A DNA stretch of 64,000 nucleotides, taken from assembly GCA_030606335.1 (NCBI GenBank), contig JAUWGP010000012.1, forward strand, positions 1 through 64,000, given 5' to 3'. Origin of the DNA: Caldifarciminota bacterium. GTDB lineage: Bacteria; Hydrothermota; UBA3073. Shown here in pieces: positions 35,061 through 44,130 of this stretch. Below the pieces are notes generated by a model. It was not told where the DNA came from. It did not search any database and was given only the letters and a program-made list of their open reading frames with translations. The position numbers and the translations under genes were made by a program. Every line of letters starts with the position of its first letter. Position 1 is the stretch's first letter.

Positions 35061-35941
35061 AATTACTTCAGAATGAACCACTAAGACATCACACGACTAT
35101 GGGTGTTGGGGGAAATGCAAAAATATTCGCATATCCTGAGACATTCGATGAATTTCTCATGCTCCTTAAGGAAAGATATTTCATCATTGGAAGGGGTAGT
35201 AATCTTATATTTACTGACAATAATTTCGATGGTACAGTTATATCTTTGGAAAAATGTTTTAATGCACTTTCTTTTGAACAAATCGACAGTAAAAGGAAAC
35301 TTGTAAAAGTTGGGGGTGGAGTTTCCCTTAAGAGACTTCTTAGAGAGTGTGTAAGAGAAGGGTTACAGGGGCTTGAATTTCTATGGGGAGTTCCTGGAAG
35401 TGTGGGGGGGGCTTGTCACACAAATACAGGTGCATTTGGTTCTTCATTTCTTGAATATATCAGGGAGATACAAATCGTAAATCAAGATGATAAAGGCATT
35501 AAATCCTTAAGAAGGGAGGATATTATCTTCTCAGATAGAGTTGGCATTAAGTCTGTAATTGTAATAGATGCCCTACTCATACTTGAAAGGGGGGAATCAG
35601 AAGAAAGATTGTCAGAATTTCGTAAATGGCGACGCGGACATCAACCAATTGATAAGAAAACAGCAGGATGCATTTTCAAAAACCCTCCAGGAGATTATGC
35701 AGGAAGGCTAATTGAGAAGGCAGGATTGAAGGGGAAAAGAATTGGTGATGCTGGAATATCCGAAAAACATGCAAATTTCGTAGTCAACTTTGGGAAAGCG
35801 ACATTTAGAGATATTTTGTCTCTAATAGAAATGATGAGTGAAAAGGTTTTCGAGATGTTTGGAGTAAAATTTGAGTTAGAGGTTGAGATTGTAGGGGAAG
35901 AGGGAAAGACATCAGACTACAGACCACTGACTACAGACTAA
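35057..35941 (+). CDS. murB: UDP-N-acetylenolpyruvoylglucosamine reductase
   Basis: The 294-residue flavoenzyme reduces UDP-GlcNAc-enolpyruvate to UDP-MurNAc. The FAD domain shows GRGSNLIFTD, GGGVSLKRLL and GVPGSVGGACHTNTGAFGSS. The substrate domain has TAGCIFKNPPG and a C-terminal KHANFVVNFGKAT. In the KNP motif the usual proton-donating Ser is Cys. The last 15 or so residues (EGKTSDYRPLTTD) are the translated AGACATCAGACTACAGACC repeat, so the natural end was probably earlier. It overlaps murC by four bases. Confidence 0.93.
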   Translation: MKLLQNEPLRHHTTMGVGGNAKIFAYPETFDEFLMLLKERYFIIGRGSNLIFTDNNFDGTVISLEKCFNALSFEQIDSKRKLVKVGGGVSLKRLLRECVREGLQGLEFLWGVPGSVGGACHTNTGAFGSSFLEYIREIQIVNQDDKGIKSLRREDIIFSDRVGIKSVIVIDALLILERGESEERLSEFRKWRRGHQPIDKKTAGCIFKNPPGDYAGRLIEKAGLKGKRIGDAGISEKHANFVVNFGKATFRDILSLIEMMSEKVFEMFGVKFELEVEIVGEEGKTSDYRPLTTD

Positions 35942-36056
35942 CGAAAAATGACTAATGTCTAATGACAAATGACTAGATTGTCAATCGTAAATTGTCAATC
36001 GTAAATAGTCAATCGTAAATAGTCAATCGTAAATTGTCAATTATTCAGGGGGAATT
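35942..36056 (+). repeat. CTAATGA and CAATCGTAAATTGT words
   Basis: These tracts link murB to ftsA. In most clusters ftsQ (and often ddl) lies here, but no frame of suitable length is present. A ribosome-binding site (CAGGGGGAATT) precedes ftsA. Confidence 0.6.
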
Positions 36057-37286
36057 ATGAAGAATGAAATTATTGCTGGGCTTGATCTCGGCACAACAAA
36101 GGTTGCTTGTATTATAGCCAATGTTATACAAAAGAACAATGTCGAGATAATAGGATTAGGAATTAGTCCCTCAACAGGTTTGAGAAGAGGAATAGTGGTC
36201 AATCTCGAAAGAACTACAGAGTCTGTCAGAAATGCAGTAAATGAGGCAGAGAAAATGGCAGGGATAAAGCTCACACAGGCATATACCGGTATTGCAGGAG
36301 ACCATATAAGGGGTCAGACCTCAAGAGGGGTTATTGCAATATCAAGACCTACAAAGGAGATTAGTAAATCAGATATTGATAGGGTGATAGAACAAGCAAA
36401 GGCAGTTTCTATACCCATGGATAGGGAAATAATACATGCAATCCCGCAGGGGTTTATCGTTGATGACCAACCTGGCATAAAAGATCCGGCAGGAATGTCA
36501 GGAGTGAGACTCGAGGCAGACGTCCATATAGTAACTGGTGCAGTTACATCTGCACAGAATATATACAGGTCGGTTGAGAAAGCTGGAATTCAGGTAAGGG
36601 ATCTTGTCCTGCAACCTATTGCCTCAAGCTATGCTGTAATAGACCCTGAAGAAAAGGAGCTTGGTGTAGCACTAATTGATATAGGGGGAGGAACAACAGA
36701 TACTGCACTGTTCTATGATGGTACTATAAGAGATACTTTCGTTATTGGACTCGGCGGTGTAAATGTAACAAATGATATTGCTGTAGGATTGAGGACACCC
36801 AGGATGTATGCTGAAGAGATAAAGATAGGTCAAGGTGTGGCGAGAAATAACCTTGTAGGTGATACTGAGACAATAGACGTTCCTGGTATCGGAGGAAGGC
36901 CAGATAGAAAAATAAAACGCAAGCTTCTTGCCAGCATAATACAACCCAGGCTTGAAGAGATATTCACACTCGTATATAGAGAACTTCGTAGAAGTGACTA
37001 TATAGATCTCATATCAGCAGGTATAGTATTGACAGGTGGGGCTGCCAAGATGGATGGCATAGAAGAACTTGCCGAAAGTATCTTTGGATTACCAACAAGA
37101 GTGGGGATTCCCAGTGGAGCAGGAAGTATGGCAGACATGGTTAGGGACCCCATACACTCTACAGGCGTTGGACTCGTTCTATATGGATATGAACACAGAG
37201 GAAGAGCTGGTATAGGAAGACCTGGGATAGATGGCTCTTTATTTACAAAAATCCTTGAGCGAATGAAAAGATGGCTTTTGGAATAA
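36057..37286 (+). CDS. ftsA: Cell division protein FtsA
   Basis: The 409-residue actin-like ATPase tethers FtsZ to the membrane. It has AGLDLGTTKVACI (phosphate 1), a 1C domain around residues 85-165, GVALIDIGGGTTDTALF (phosphate 2) and VLTGGAAKMDGIEELAE (adenosine motif). A C-terminal amphipathic helix, FTKILERMKRWLLE, acts as the membrane anchor. A good ribosome-binding site (GGGGGAATT) precedes the ATG. It is followed by ftsZ after a 391-bp repeat spacer. Confidence 0.96.
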   Translation: MKNEIIAGLDLGTTKVACIIANVIQKNNVEIIGLGISPSTGLRRGIVVNLERTTESVRNAVNEAEKMAGIKLTQAYTGIAGDHIRGQTSRGVIAISRPTKEISKSDIDRVIEQAKAVSIPMDREIIHAIPQGFIVDDQPGIKDPAGMSGVRLEADVHIVTGAVTSAQNIYRSVEKAGIQVRDLVLQPIASSYAVIDPEEKELGVALIDIGGGTTDTALFYDGTIRDTFVIGLGGVNVTNDIAVGLRTPRMYAEEIKIGQGVARNNLVGDTETIDVPGIGGRPDRKIKRKLLASIIQPRLEEIFTLVYRELRRSDYIDLISAGIVLTGGAAKMDGIEELAESIFGLPTRVGIPSGAGSMADMVRDPIHSTGVGLVLYGYEHRGRAGIGRPGIDGSLFTKILERMKRWLLE

Positions 37287-37677
37287 TTAGTTGATTAGTT
37301 GAATAGTTGATTAGTTAAATGTTGAATGTTAAATGTGTAATGTTAGATGTTGAATGTGGGATGTTGAATGTTAGATGTTAAATGACTAATTTGAGACCAC
37401 AGACATCAGACCACACCATAAAGTCGCTCCGCTCCAACGGGGCAAGCAGACAACAGACTAAAGACAGTAAGGCGTAGGGAGTAGAGCGTATGGCGAAGAG
37501 CGTAGGGCGAATGACTATTTACGATTGACTAACGACAATTGACGATTTTCGATTGAAGATTAGGAACAAGGCAAATGGCAAATATAAAGACATTTCGGAT
37601 TTTGAATTTCCAAATCAACTAAACAAACAAGATAGACTCAAAGAATTTCTATAATTTAAAATAAATAAGGGGGGAAT
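37287..37677 (+). repeat. Word tracts and one palindrome between ftsA and ftsZ
   Basis: TTGATTAG and AATGTTA words, then AGACCAC words carrying a CACCATAAAGT...CCAACGGGGCAAG palindrome (37415-37447), GCGTAGGGAGTAGA heptamers and TGACGATTTTCGATTGA words fill the spacer. A ribosome-binding site (GGGGGGAAT) precedes ftsZ. Confidence 0.75.
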
Positions 37678-38799
37678 ATGCGGTTTTTATTTCCAGATGA
37701 TGGTTCGCGAAAGTGTAAGATAAAGGTTGTTGGAGTTGGAGGGGGTGGTGGTAATGCCGTTAACAGGATGATTGATGCAGGATTGAAGGGTGTAGAATTC
37801 GTCACCTGTAACACAGACATGCAGGTTCTCTCGCTTAATAGGGCTCCAATAAAGGTTCAAATCGGAGCTAAACTCACCTGTGGGCTTGGTTCAGGTGGTA
37901 ATCCTGAAATAGGGAAAAAAGCAGCAGAGGAGAGCCGAGAAGATATTAAGACCTCACTTAGGGGAGCTGACTTAGTTTTTATAGCATGTGGAATGGGAGG
38001 AGGAACCGGCACAGGCGCATCTTCTACCATTGCTGAAATAGCGAAAGAGGAGAATGCATTCGTTGTTGGAGTTGTAACCAAACCTTTCCAGTTTGAAGGA
38101 AAGAAAAGGATGCAGCAGGCTCTGGAAGGCGTACGAGAGCTAAAGCAGAGATTATCTACTGTCATTGTAATACCAAACCAAAAGTTAACAGAGGTGGCTC
38201 CAAAGAATGTAACCTTTGCAGAGGCATTTAGGATGGTTGATAATATACTGCTGCTTGCAACGAGGAGTATTTCTGAATTGATTACGGAGGCGGAGCTAAT
38301 AAACCTTGATTTTGCAGACATTAAGAGTGTTATGGCTGAACAGGGTAATGCAGTTATGGGTGTTGGGAGTGCTGTGGGTGAAGACAGGGCTATTCATGCA
38401 GCTGACATTGCCATAAATTGTCCCCTTCTCGAAGACTCAGACATAAGGGGTGCACGTGGAATACTTGTAAATGTAAAAGGTGGGTCTGATATGACATTAC
38501 ATGAGGTAGAGGATGCAGTTTCTCTTATAAAAGATACTGCGGGTGGTGATGCAAATATAATATTTGGCGCAGCTGTATCAGATAAGGAAAAGAAGCAAAT
38601 CGAGGTAACAGTGATTGCTACAGGTATTGAAAGAGAATCCAAAATCGAGGGTAAGATACTGAAGAGTTACAGTCTTGAAATTCCAGCATTCCAGAGAAGA
38701 GAGACAAGAGAAGAGTTGACAGGTGATAGAGAAAAACCCTCAATATATAGCAATGAAGACCTTGAAATACCGACATTCATACGTAGACAGATGGATTAG
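37678..38799 (+). CDS. ftsZ: Cell division protein FtsZ, with two C-terminal tail motifs
   Basis: The 373-residue tubulin-like GTPase forms the Z-ring. It has VVGVGGGGGNAVNRM, the GTP loop GMGGGTGTGASS, PFQFEGKKRM and the catalytic T7 segment INLDFADIKSVM. After the core (ending about residue 325) the linker is very short. The conserved tail peptide that binds FtsA and other partners appears twice: SLEIPAFQRR at about 332-341 and DLEIPTFIRRQMD at 361-373. Only one copy is usual. Confidence 0.96.
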   Translation: MRFLFPDDGSRKCKIKVVGVGGGGGNAVNRMIDAGLKGVEFVTCNTDMQVLSLNRAPIKVQIGAKLTCGLGSGGNPEIGKKAAEESREDIKTSLRGADLVFIACGMGGGTGTGASSTIAEIAKEENAFVVGVVTKPFQFEGKKRMQQALEGVRELKQRLSTVIVIPNQKLTEVAPKNVTFAEAFRMVDNILLLATRSISELITEAELINLDFADIKSVMAEQGNAVMGVGSAVGEDRAIHAADIAINCPLLEDSDIRGARGILVNVKGGSDMTLHEVEDAVSLIKDTAGGDANIIFGAAVSDKEKKQIEVTVIATGIERESKIEGKILKSYSLEIPAFQRRETREELTGDREKPSIYSNEDLEIPTFIRRQMD

Positions 38800-39286
38800 A
38801 TAGTTCATGGATTGTAAGTATGTTAGATATAATATAGAGATTAAACATCTATATGATAATATATTTGGTTCATGTCCGATTTAGTTGACAAAATATAGGG
38901 ATAAATCTTGTTCAATTCTTATTACTTATATACTTGTATTAAGTAAAGATGATTTAAGATGAACAATTGCTTCTGCCTATCACCAGGTAGATGAGACAAT
39001 ATATTCAATTGAAATTGTACGACAAAGCTAAATGAGATTGCCACGCTCTCGTTGGTCGCTCGCAATGACACCTCCATTCTCGTCATTGCGAACCGTAGGT
39101 GAAGCAATCGCATTCAAGGAGGGATAAGTAATAAAGGATGAGATTGCCACGTCCGTCAAGAAGTGCGACGGACTCGCAATGACACCTCCATTCTCGTCAT
39201 TGCGAACCGTAGGTGAAGCAATCTCATGTTGGCAGGGAATTGGAGAAGCACCTAATTATTTGATGTAAACTGGATTTAAATTTTCG
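38800..39286. other. Spacer with ATTGCGA-type dispersed repeats
   Basis: From about 39036 to 39225 there are two units of GAGATTGCCACG ... CTCGCAATGACACC and TCGTCATTGCGAACC ... GAAGCAATC in opposite orientation. This resembles the widespread ATTGCGAG/GAAGCAATC intergenic repeat of many bacteria. The rest is plain AT-rich sequence. No gene is seen. Confidence 0.7.
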
Positions 39287-39315
39287 TTGACAAACGATGC
39301 ATTTTATGGTATAAT
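39287..39315 (+). promoter_or_regulatory. Promoter of alaS
   Basis: TTGACA (39287-39292), 17 bp, TATAAT (39310-39315). Confidence 0.82.
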
Positions 39316-39547
39316 AGGTTGCCGAAAAAAACCAAGACAACAGACCACAGACAACAGACCACAGACCACAGACAACAGACCACCCCATAAAGTCGCTCCG
39401 TTCCAACGGGGCAAACAGACAACAGATAGTAGAAAGTAAAGAGGAAAAAAGGATAAAGGATAAAGTAAAAAGGAAAAAGTAAAAAGGATAAAGTAAAAAG
39501 GAAAAAAAATTGAAAATAAGCAGTTGAAAATTAACAATCGAAGGACT
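39316..39547 (+). repeat. alaS leader made of repeats
   Basis: AGACCACAGACAAC words with one CCCCATAAAGT...CCAACGGGGCAAA palindrome (39383-39415), then AAAAAGGATAAAGTA words. I see no T-box or other riboswitch pattern. Confidence 0.65.
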
Positions 39548-42091
39548 ATGTATACGTCAAATCAATTACGCAGGATATATATAGAATTTTTTAAAGAAAG
39601 GGGACATACACCTGTACTATCCTCACTTCTTGTACCAAAGGACGATCCAACGTTGCTTTTTACATCTGCAGGGATGGTTCAGTTTAAGAATCTCTGGCGA
39701 GGGGATGTGCCACTTCCCTATAAAAGGGCAGTAAGTATACAGAAATGTCTACGGGGTAGTGATATTGAAGAGGTCCAGGTTAGCGGTAGACACCATACAT
39801 TTTTTGAGATGCTTGGTAATTTTTCATTTGGTGATTATTTTAAGGTTGAGGCAATAAAATGGGCATGGGAATTTATAACTGAGGTTTTGGATATAAACAA
39901 AGACAGACTAAGTATATCTGTGCATTTGTCGGATGACGAATCATATAATATTTGGAAAGATGTGATAGGTATACCCGTAGAAAAAATTATAAGGATGGGA
40001 GATGAGGATAACTTCTGGGGTCCTGCTGGTGGTTCTGGTCCATGTGGACCATGTACAGAGATACTCTATGAAAACTCTAAAGAACTAATCGAGATCTGGA
40101 ATATTGTATTCCCACAATATTATCAGGATAAAACAGGAAGAAAGAAATCCCTGAAGAATAAAGGTGTTGATACAGGAATGGGCCTTGAGAGGTTGACAAT
40201 GATATGTCAGTTTAAAGAGACTACATATGAAACAGATCTGTTCTGGCCAATTATAGAAGATATAGAGAGACTTCTATCCTGTCAGTATATTGAAAGAAAG
40301 GAATCTTTCCACATCATTGCCGACCATATAAGAGCACTTGTTTTTGCACTCTCCGAAGGTGTATATCCCTCAAATGAGAAAAGGGGTTATTTTGTAAGAA
40401 AAATTCTAAGAAGGGCATTGCTGGAGGGAAACAGATTAGGGGTGGATAAACCTTTTCTCTATAGTCTTGTACCTGTAGTAACAGATGTTATGAAGAATCC
40501 CTATCCAGAAATTTTACAGAAAAGAGAGAATATTGCTATTTTGATTAAGAACGAGGAAGAGAAGTTTCTTGCAACACTTAAACAGGGAATAGATGAGCTA
40601 GAAAAAGTGATTGATGAGTTAGAAGGGAAAAAACTTCCTTCTTCTAAGGTTTATAAATTGTACGATACACATGGTTTTCCACCTGAACTTGTATTAGAAA
40701 TTGCAAGAAAAAGAGGATATAATGTAGACATAGAAGAGGTAGAAAAAATAGCTCAAAGTGAAAGAGAAAAGGCGAGACAATCCTCAAGATTTAAGATGGG
40801 GGAAAGGGAAGAGTGGAAAGAGTTTATAAAGATTGAACAAGATGAGTTTGTAGGATATGACAACCTCAATGTGACATCAGAGATTGCCAGGTTGAGACAG
40901 GATGGACAAAACGTTGAGCTTATTCTCATCAATACACCATTCTACGCAGAATCAGGGGGACAGATTGGTGATAAGGGCATAATATATTCGGATAACTTTG
41001 AGATAGAGGTTATAGATACGAAACTTGAAACTACTTTTCATATTCATATAGGTAAGATAAAAAGAATAGAGTCAGGGAAAGAGATAAAAGGACATGTCAC
41101 CTGCCGAGTCGATAAAAAAAGCAGGAGATTCATCGAGGCAAACCATACAGCAACACATCTTCTTCAGGCTGCACTGAGAAAGATTTTGGGCGAGCATATT
41201 CATCAGGAAGGCTCCTGGGTTGGTCGAGATAAAATGAGGTTTGATTTTACACATTTTTCTCATCTATCAGAGAGTGAAATAAAAAAGGTTGAGGATACAA
41301 TAAATGATTGGATCCTTCTGAATATACAAGTGAATGTACGTCACACCAGCCTTAAAGAGGCAAAGGAATTAGGAGCAATTGGATTATTCGGGGAGAAATA
41401 TGAGGAACCTGTAAGGATGATTGAGATTGGTAATGTATCTCGAGAATTATGTGGGGGTACTCATGTGAAAAATACCAGCGATATCGGAATGTTCAAGATA
41501 ATATCTGAAGCAGGTGTACATACCGGTATCAGAAGGATAGAGGCAGTGACATCAATGGGAGTTAGAAATTATTTATTAAGATATGAATCTTTAATTGGAG
41601 ATATTAAGCAGTTGTTGGAAACCCGGGACATAAAAGCAAGTATAAATAAATTGTTAATAGATAATCAGGAACTTAAACACAGGATTCGGGAGCTACAGAA
41701 AAATATGATTAGAGGTGGAGAAAAAATGGATGATAGGCTAAAAAAGGAAAAAATAGATGATATTGAGATAGTCACAGGATATCTACAGGGTTTTGATATA
41801 GAGGACCTTAGAATATTTAGTGATGATATAAGGAGTAGACCTAAAAAAGTATGTGTTGTTGCAACGAAAAAAAAAGGAAGACCATTTTTTGTTGTATCAG
41901 TAAGTGATGATATAAAAAGTTATATCGAAGCAGGTAAAATTGCTGCATCGATTGGAAAACTCACAGGTGGAGGTGGGGGCGGAAGACCTCATATTGCAGA
42001 AGCAGGTGGAAGACCAGATATAGATATAGATGATATATTAGTAAAGGTTGGTGAGATTGTCCGAGCCCTGAGGAGTAAGAAAGGAAAGTAG
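39548..42091 (+). CDS. alaS: Alanyl-tRNA synthetase
   Basis: The 847-residue class II synthetase charges tRNA-Ala. The catalytic domain starts TSNQLRRIYIEFFKERGH and has FTSAGMVQFKNLW and the ATP-binding GPAGGSGPCGPCTEI. The editing domain has the zinc-binding HTATHLLQAAL at about 531 and LCGGTHVKNTSDIG at about 634. A C-Ala domain ends with GGGGGGRPHIAEAGG. The ATG at 39548, after GAAGGA, matches the family start better than the ATG eight codons upstream, which lies in repeat sequence. All domains are complete. Confidence 0.96.
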   Translation: MYTSNQLRRIYIEFFKERGHTPVLSSLLVPKDDPTLLFTSAGMVQFKNLWRGDVPLPYKRAVSIQKCLRGSDIEEVQVSGRHHTFFEMLGNFSFGDYFKVEAIKWAWEFITEVLDINKDRLSISVHLSDDESYNIWKDVIGIPVEKIIRMGDEDNFWGPAGGSGPCGPCTEILYENSKELIEIWNIVFPQYYQDKTGRKKSLKNKGVDTGMGLERLTMICQFKETTYETDLFWPIIEDIERLLSCQYIERKESFHIIADHIRALVFALSEGVYPSNEKRGYFVRKILRRALLEGNRLGVDKPFLYSLVPVVTDVMKNPYPEILQKRENIAILIKNEEEKFLATLKQGIDELEKVIDELEGKKLPSSKVYKLYDTHGFPPELVLEIARKRGYNVDIEEVEKIAQSEREKARQSSRFKMGEREEWKEFIKIEQDEFVGYDNLNVTSEIARLRQDGQNVELILINTPFYAESGGQIGDKGIIYSDNFEIEVIDTKLETTFHIHIGKIKRIESGKEIKGHVTCRVDKKSRRFIEANHTATHLLQAALRKILGEHIHQEGSWVGRDKMRFDFTHFSHLSESEIKKVEDTINDWILLNIQVNVRHTSLKEAKELGAIGLFGEKYEEPVRMIEIGNVSRELCGGTHVKNTSDIGMFKIISEAGVHTGIRRIEAVTSMGVRNYLLRYESLIGDIKQLLETRDIKASINKLLIDNQELKHRIRELQKNMIRGGEKMDDRLKKEKIDDIEIVTGYLQGFDIEDLRIFSDDIRSRPKKVCVVATKKKGRPFFVVSVSDDIKSYIEAGKIAASIGKLTGGGGGGRPHIAEAGGRPDIDIDDILVKVGEIVRALRSKKGK

Positions 42092-42093
42092 AT

Positions 42094-44127
42094 ATGATTA
42101 ATAGAAAGATAATATTGTATGTCTTTATTGCTGTTCTGGGTATATACCTTTTAGTAGCTGGTTTTTTTATGGGTATATTGACCACCCTGAAGAAAACACT
42201 CCCTGCAGTTGAGGCTGTGCAAGAATACAAATCCCCTTTAGTTACTTATGTATATGATGAGAATGGTGAGGTTCTAACGGAGTTTTATAACGAGTTACGA
42301 ATTCCTGTTGAATTAGAGGATATTCCTGAGCTGGTAAAGAAGACGACAATTGCCGTAGAAGATAGAAAATTTTATTCGCATTGGGGTATTAATCCTTTTG
42401 CAATTTTCAGGGCATTTATAGCAAACGTTTTAGCAAGGAGAACAGTCCAGGGAGGCTCAACCATAACTCAACAGCTTGCAAGAAGTATGTTTTTATCTCT
42501 TGAGCGTACATATATGAGAAAGTTAAAGGAACTTATTCTAACCTGGACCATTGAACGTACCTACTCAAAGAATGAGATACTGAATATGTATTTAAATGAG
42601 ATTTATTATGGTAATGGCTGTTATGGAATAGAGGCGGCTTCAAGGAAGCTATTTGATAAAAGTGTAAAGGTCTCAAACCTTTCTGAATGTGCGCTTCTTG
42701 TAGGGTTACCAAGATCACCTATTTACTATGATCCCTTGAAACGTCCTGAGAATGCATTACGAAGGAGGGCTGTTATACTTGGGGTAATGGAAGAGACCGG
42801 TGTGGGTGATAAGATCGAAATAGTGAGGGCAAAGAATTCTCCATTAGGTATTGAGCCAGATAGACATAGATACTCAAAGATAGGACCCTACCTTGTTGAA
42901 GAGATAAAGAAACAGATAGGGGAAAGGTTTGGCAGCGAGATTTTTTATCGTGGAGGTGCTTTTGTATACACATGTGTTGATAAGAAAATGCAGCGGATAG
43001 CTGATGAGGTGGTTGTTAGAAAGATTGAAGAATTGGAAGAACTCTGGGAAATTATGCCTGATTCTACAAATCCTCTTCAGGTTGCTCTATTTGCAATGGA
43101 TCCTCGCACAGGAAGAATCAAGGCAATGGTAGGGGGAAGGAATTTTGGTGTTTCACAATTTAATCGTGCTGTTCAGGCATACAGACAACCTGGTTCCGCA
43201 TTCAAACCCTTCGTTTACACCACAGCTATCGATGAAGGATATACAACCACATATAAACTATTGGATCAACCAATAGTTATAGAAGTTCAGGATACTATAT
43301 ACAGCCCTTCTAATTATGATAGCACATTCCGCGGTGAAATGACATTAAGAGATGCGCTTGCATTTTCAAGAAACCTTGCTTCTGTGCGTCTTATATTGGA
43401 TGTGGGCCCCGAAGATGTAGTAAATCATGCAAAAAGGATGGGAATAGAAACGAAACTTTTGCCGGTAATCTCCCTTGCTCTTGGTTCAAATTCGCTCACG
43501 CTGCAGGAGTTAGTTACAGGTTACGCAACCATAGCAAACGGTGGGTACAGGGTAAAACCGTATACAATAGACAGGATTATTGGTCAGAATGATGAAGTGT
43601 TGTATGAGGCAAAACCCTACAAGGAACGGGTCCTGAGAGAAGAGACTGCATATCTTATGACTTCGCTTCTTGAAAGTGTTGCAGATTATGGTACAGGAGC
43701 AGGGATGAGGTGGAGAGGATTCTTAAGACCTGCTGCTGGTAAAACCGGGACAACTAACGAATGGCGGGATGCCTGGTTTATTGGCTTTACACCGGAGCTT
43801 ATTTGTGGCGTATGGCTAGGACGTGATGAACCTGATACGATTATGAAGGGAGGGTCTGGTGCAGCACTTGCATTGCCAATATGGACTGAGTTTATGAAAA
43901 GAGCACTCTCTGATGAAACTGTAAGTAATTTCATTATGCCATCAGGAATAGTAAAGTGCACAGTATGTAAAGAATCTGGTCTGCTTCCAGTTGAGGGTTG
44001 TAAAGAACTTGTAGAAGAGCTGTTTATAAAAGGAACAGAGCCAAAAACAACCTGTGATATCCATTCTAACAAAAAGGAATTTGATTTTAGGAGATTGGAT
44101 GCAGAAACCAGGGAAAAGAGACTTTAG
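42094..44127 (+). CDS. Class A penicillin-binding protein (PBP1A type)
   Basis: The 677-residue bifunctional enzyme has one membrane helix (about 5-28). Its glycosyltransferase 51 domain shows VEDRKFYSHWGINPFAIFRA, GGSTITQQLARSMFL and NEIYYGNGCYGIEAAS. The transpeptidase domain has GSAFKPF with the active Ser at about 368, the SRN motif and KTGTTNEWRDAWFIGFTPEL at about 550. It polymerises and cross-links peptidoglycan in the periplasm. It starts two bases after the alaS stop, so it is probably co-transcribed. Confidence 0.93.
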   Translation: MINRKIILYVFIAVLGIYLLVAGFFMGILTTLKKTLPAVEAVQEYKSPLVTYVYDENGEVLTEFYNELRIPVELEDIPELVKKTTIAVEDRKFYSHWGINPFAIFRAFIANVLARRTVQGGSTITQQLARSMFLSLERTYMRKLKELILTWTIERTYSKNEILNMYLNEIYYGNGCYGIEAASRKLFDKSVKVSNLSECALLVGLPRSPIYYDPLKRPENALRRRAVILGVMEETGVGDKIEIVRAKNSPLGIEPDRHRYSKIGPYLVEEIKKQIGERFGSEIFYRGGAFVYTCVDKKMQRIADEVVVRKIEELEELWEIMPDSTNPLQVALFAMDPRTGRIKAMVGGRNFGVSQFNRAVQAYRQPGSAFKPFVYTTAIDEGYTTTYKLLDQPIVIEVQDTIYSPSNYDSTFRGEMTLRDALAFSRNLASVRLILDVGPEDVVNHAKRMGIETKLLPVISLALGSNSLTLQELVTGYATIANGGYRVKPYTIDRIIGQNDEVLYEAKPYKERVLREETAYLMTSLLESVADYGTGAGMRWRGFLRPAAGKTGTTNEWRDAWFIGFTPELICGVWLGRDEPDTIMKGGSGAALALPIWTEFMKRALSDETVSNFIMPSGIVKCTVCKESGLLPVEGCKELVEELFIKGTEPKTTCDIHSNKKEFDFRRLDAETREKRL

Positions 44128-44130
44128 ATA

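Noticed and set aside
38800-39240. ATTGCGA repeats as novel elements
   Set aside because: This type of intergenic repeat (ATTGCGA/GAAGCAATC) is already widespread in unrelated bacteria; listed as a feature only.
39316-39547. T-box or riboswitch in the alaS leader
   Set aside because: The leader is made of known repeat words and one palindrome; no specifier loop or conserved T-box sequence is visible.
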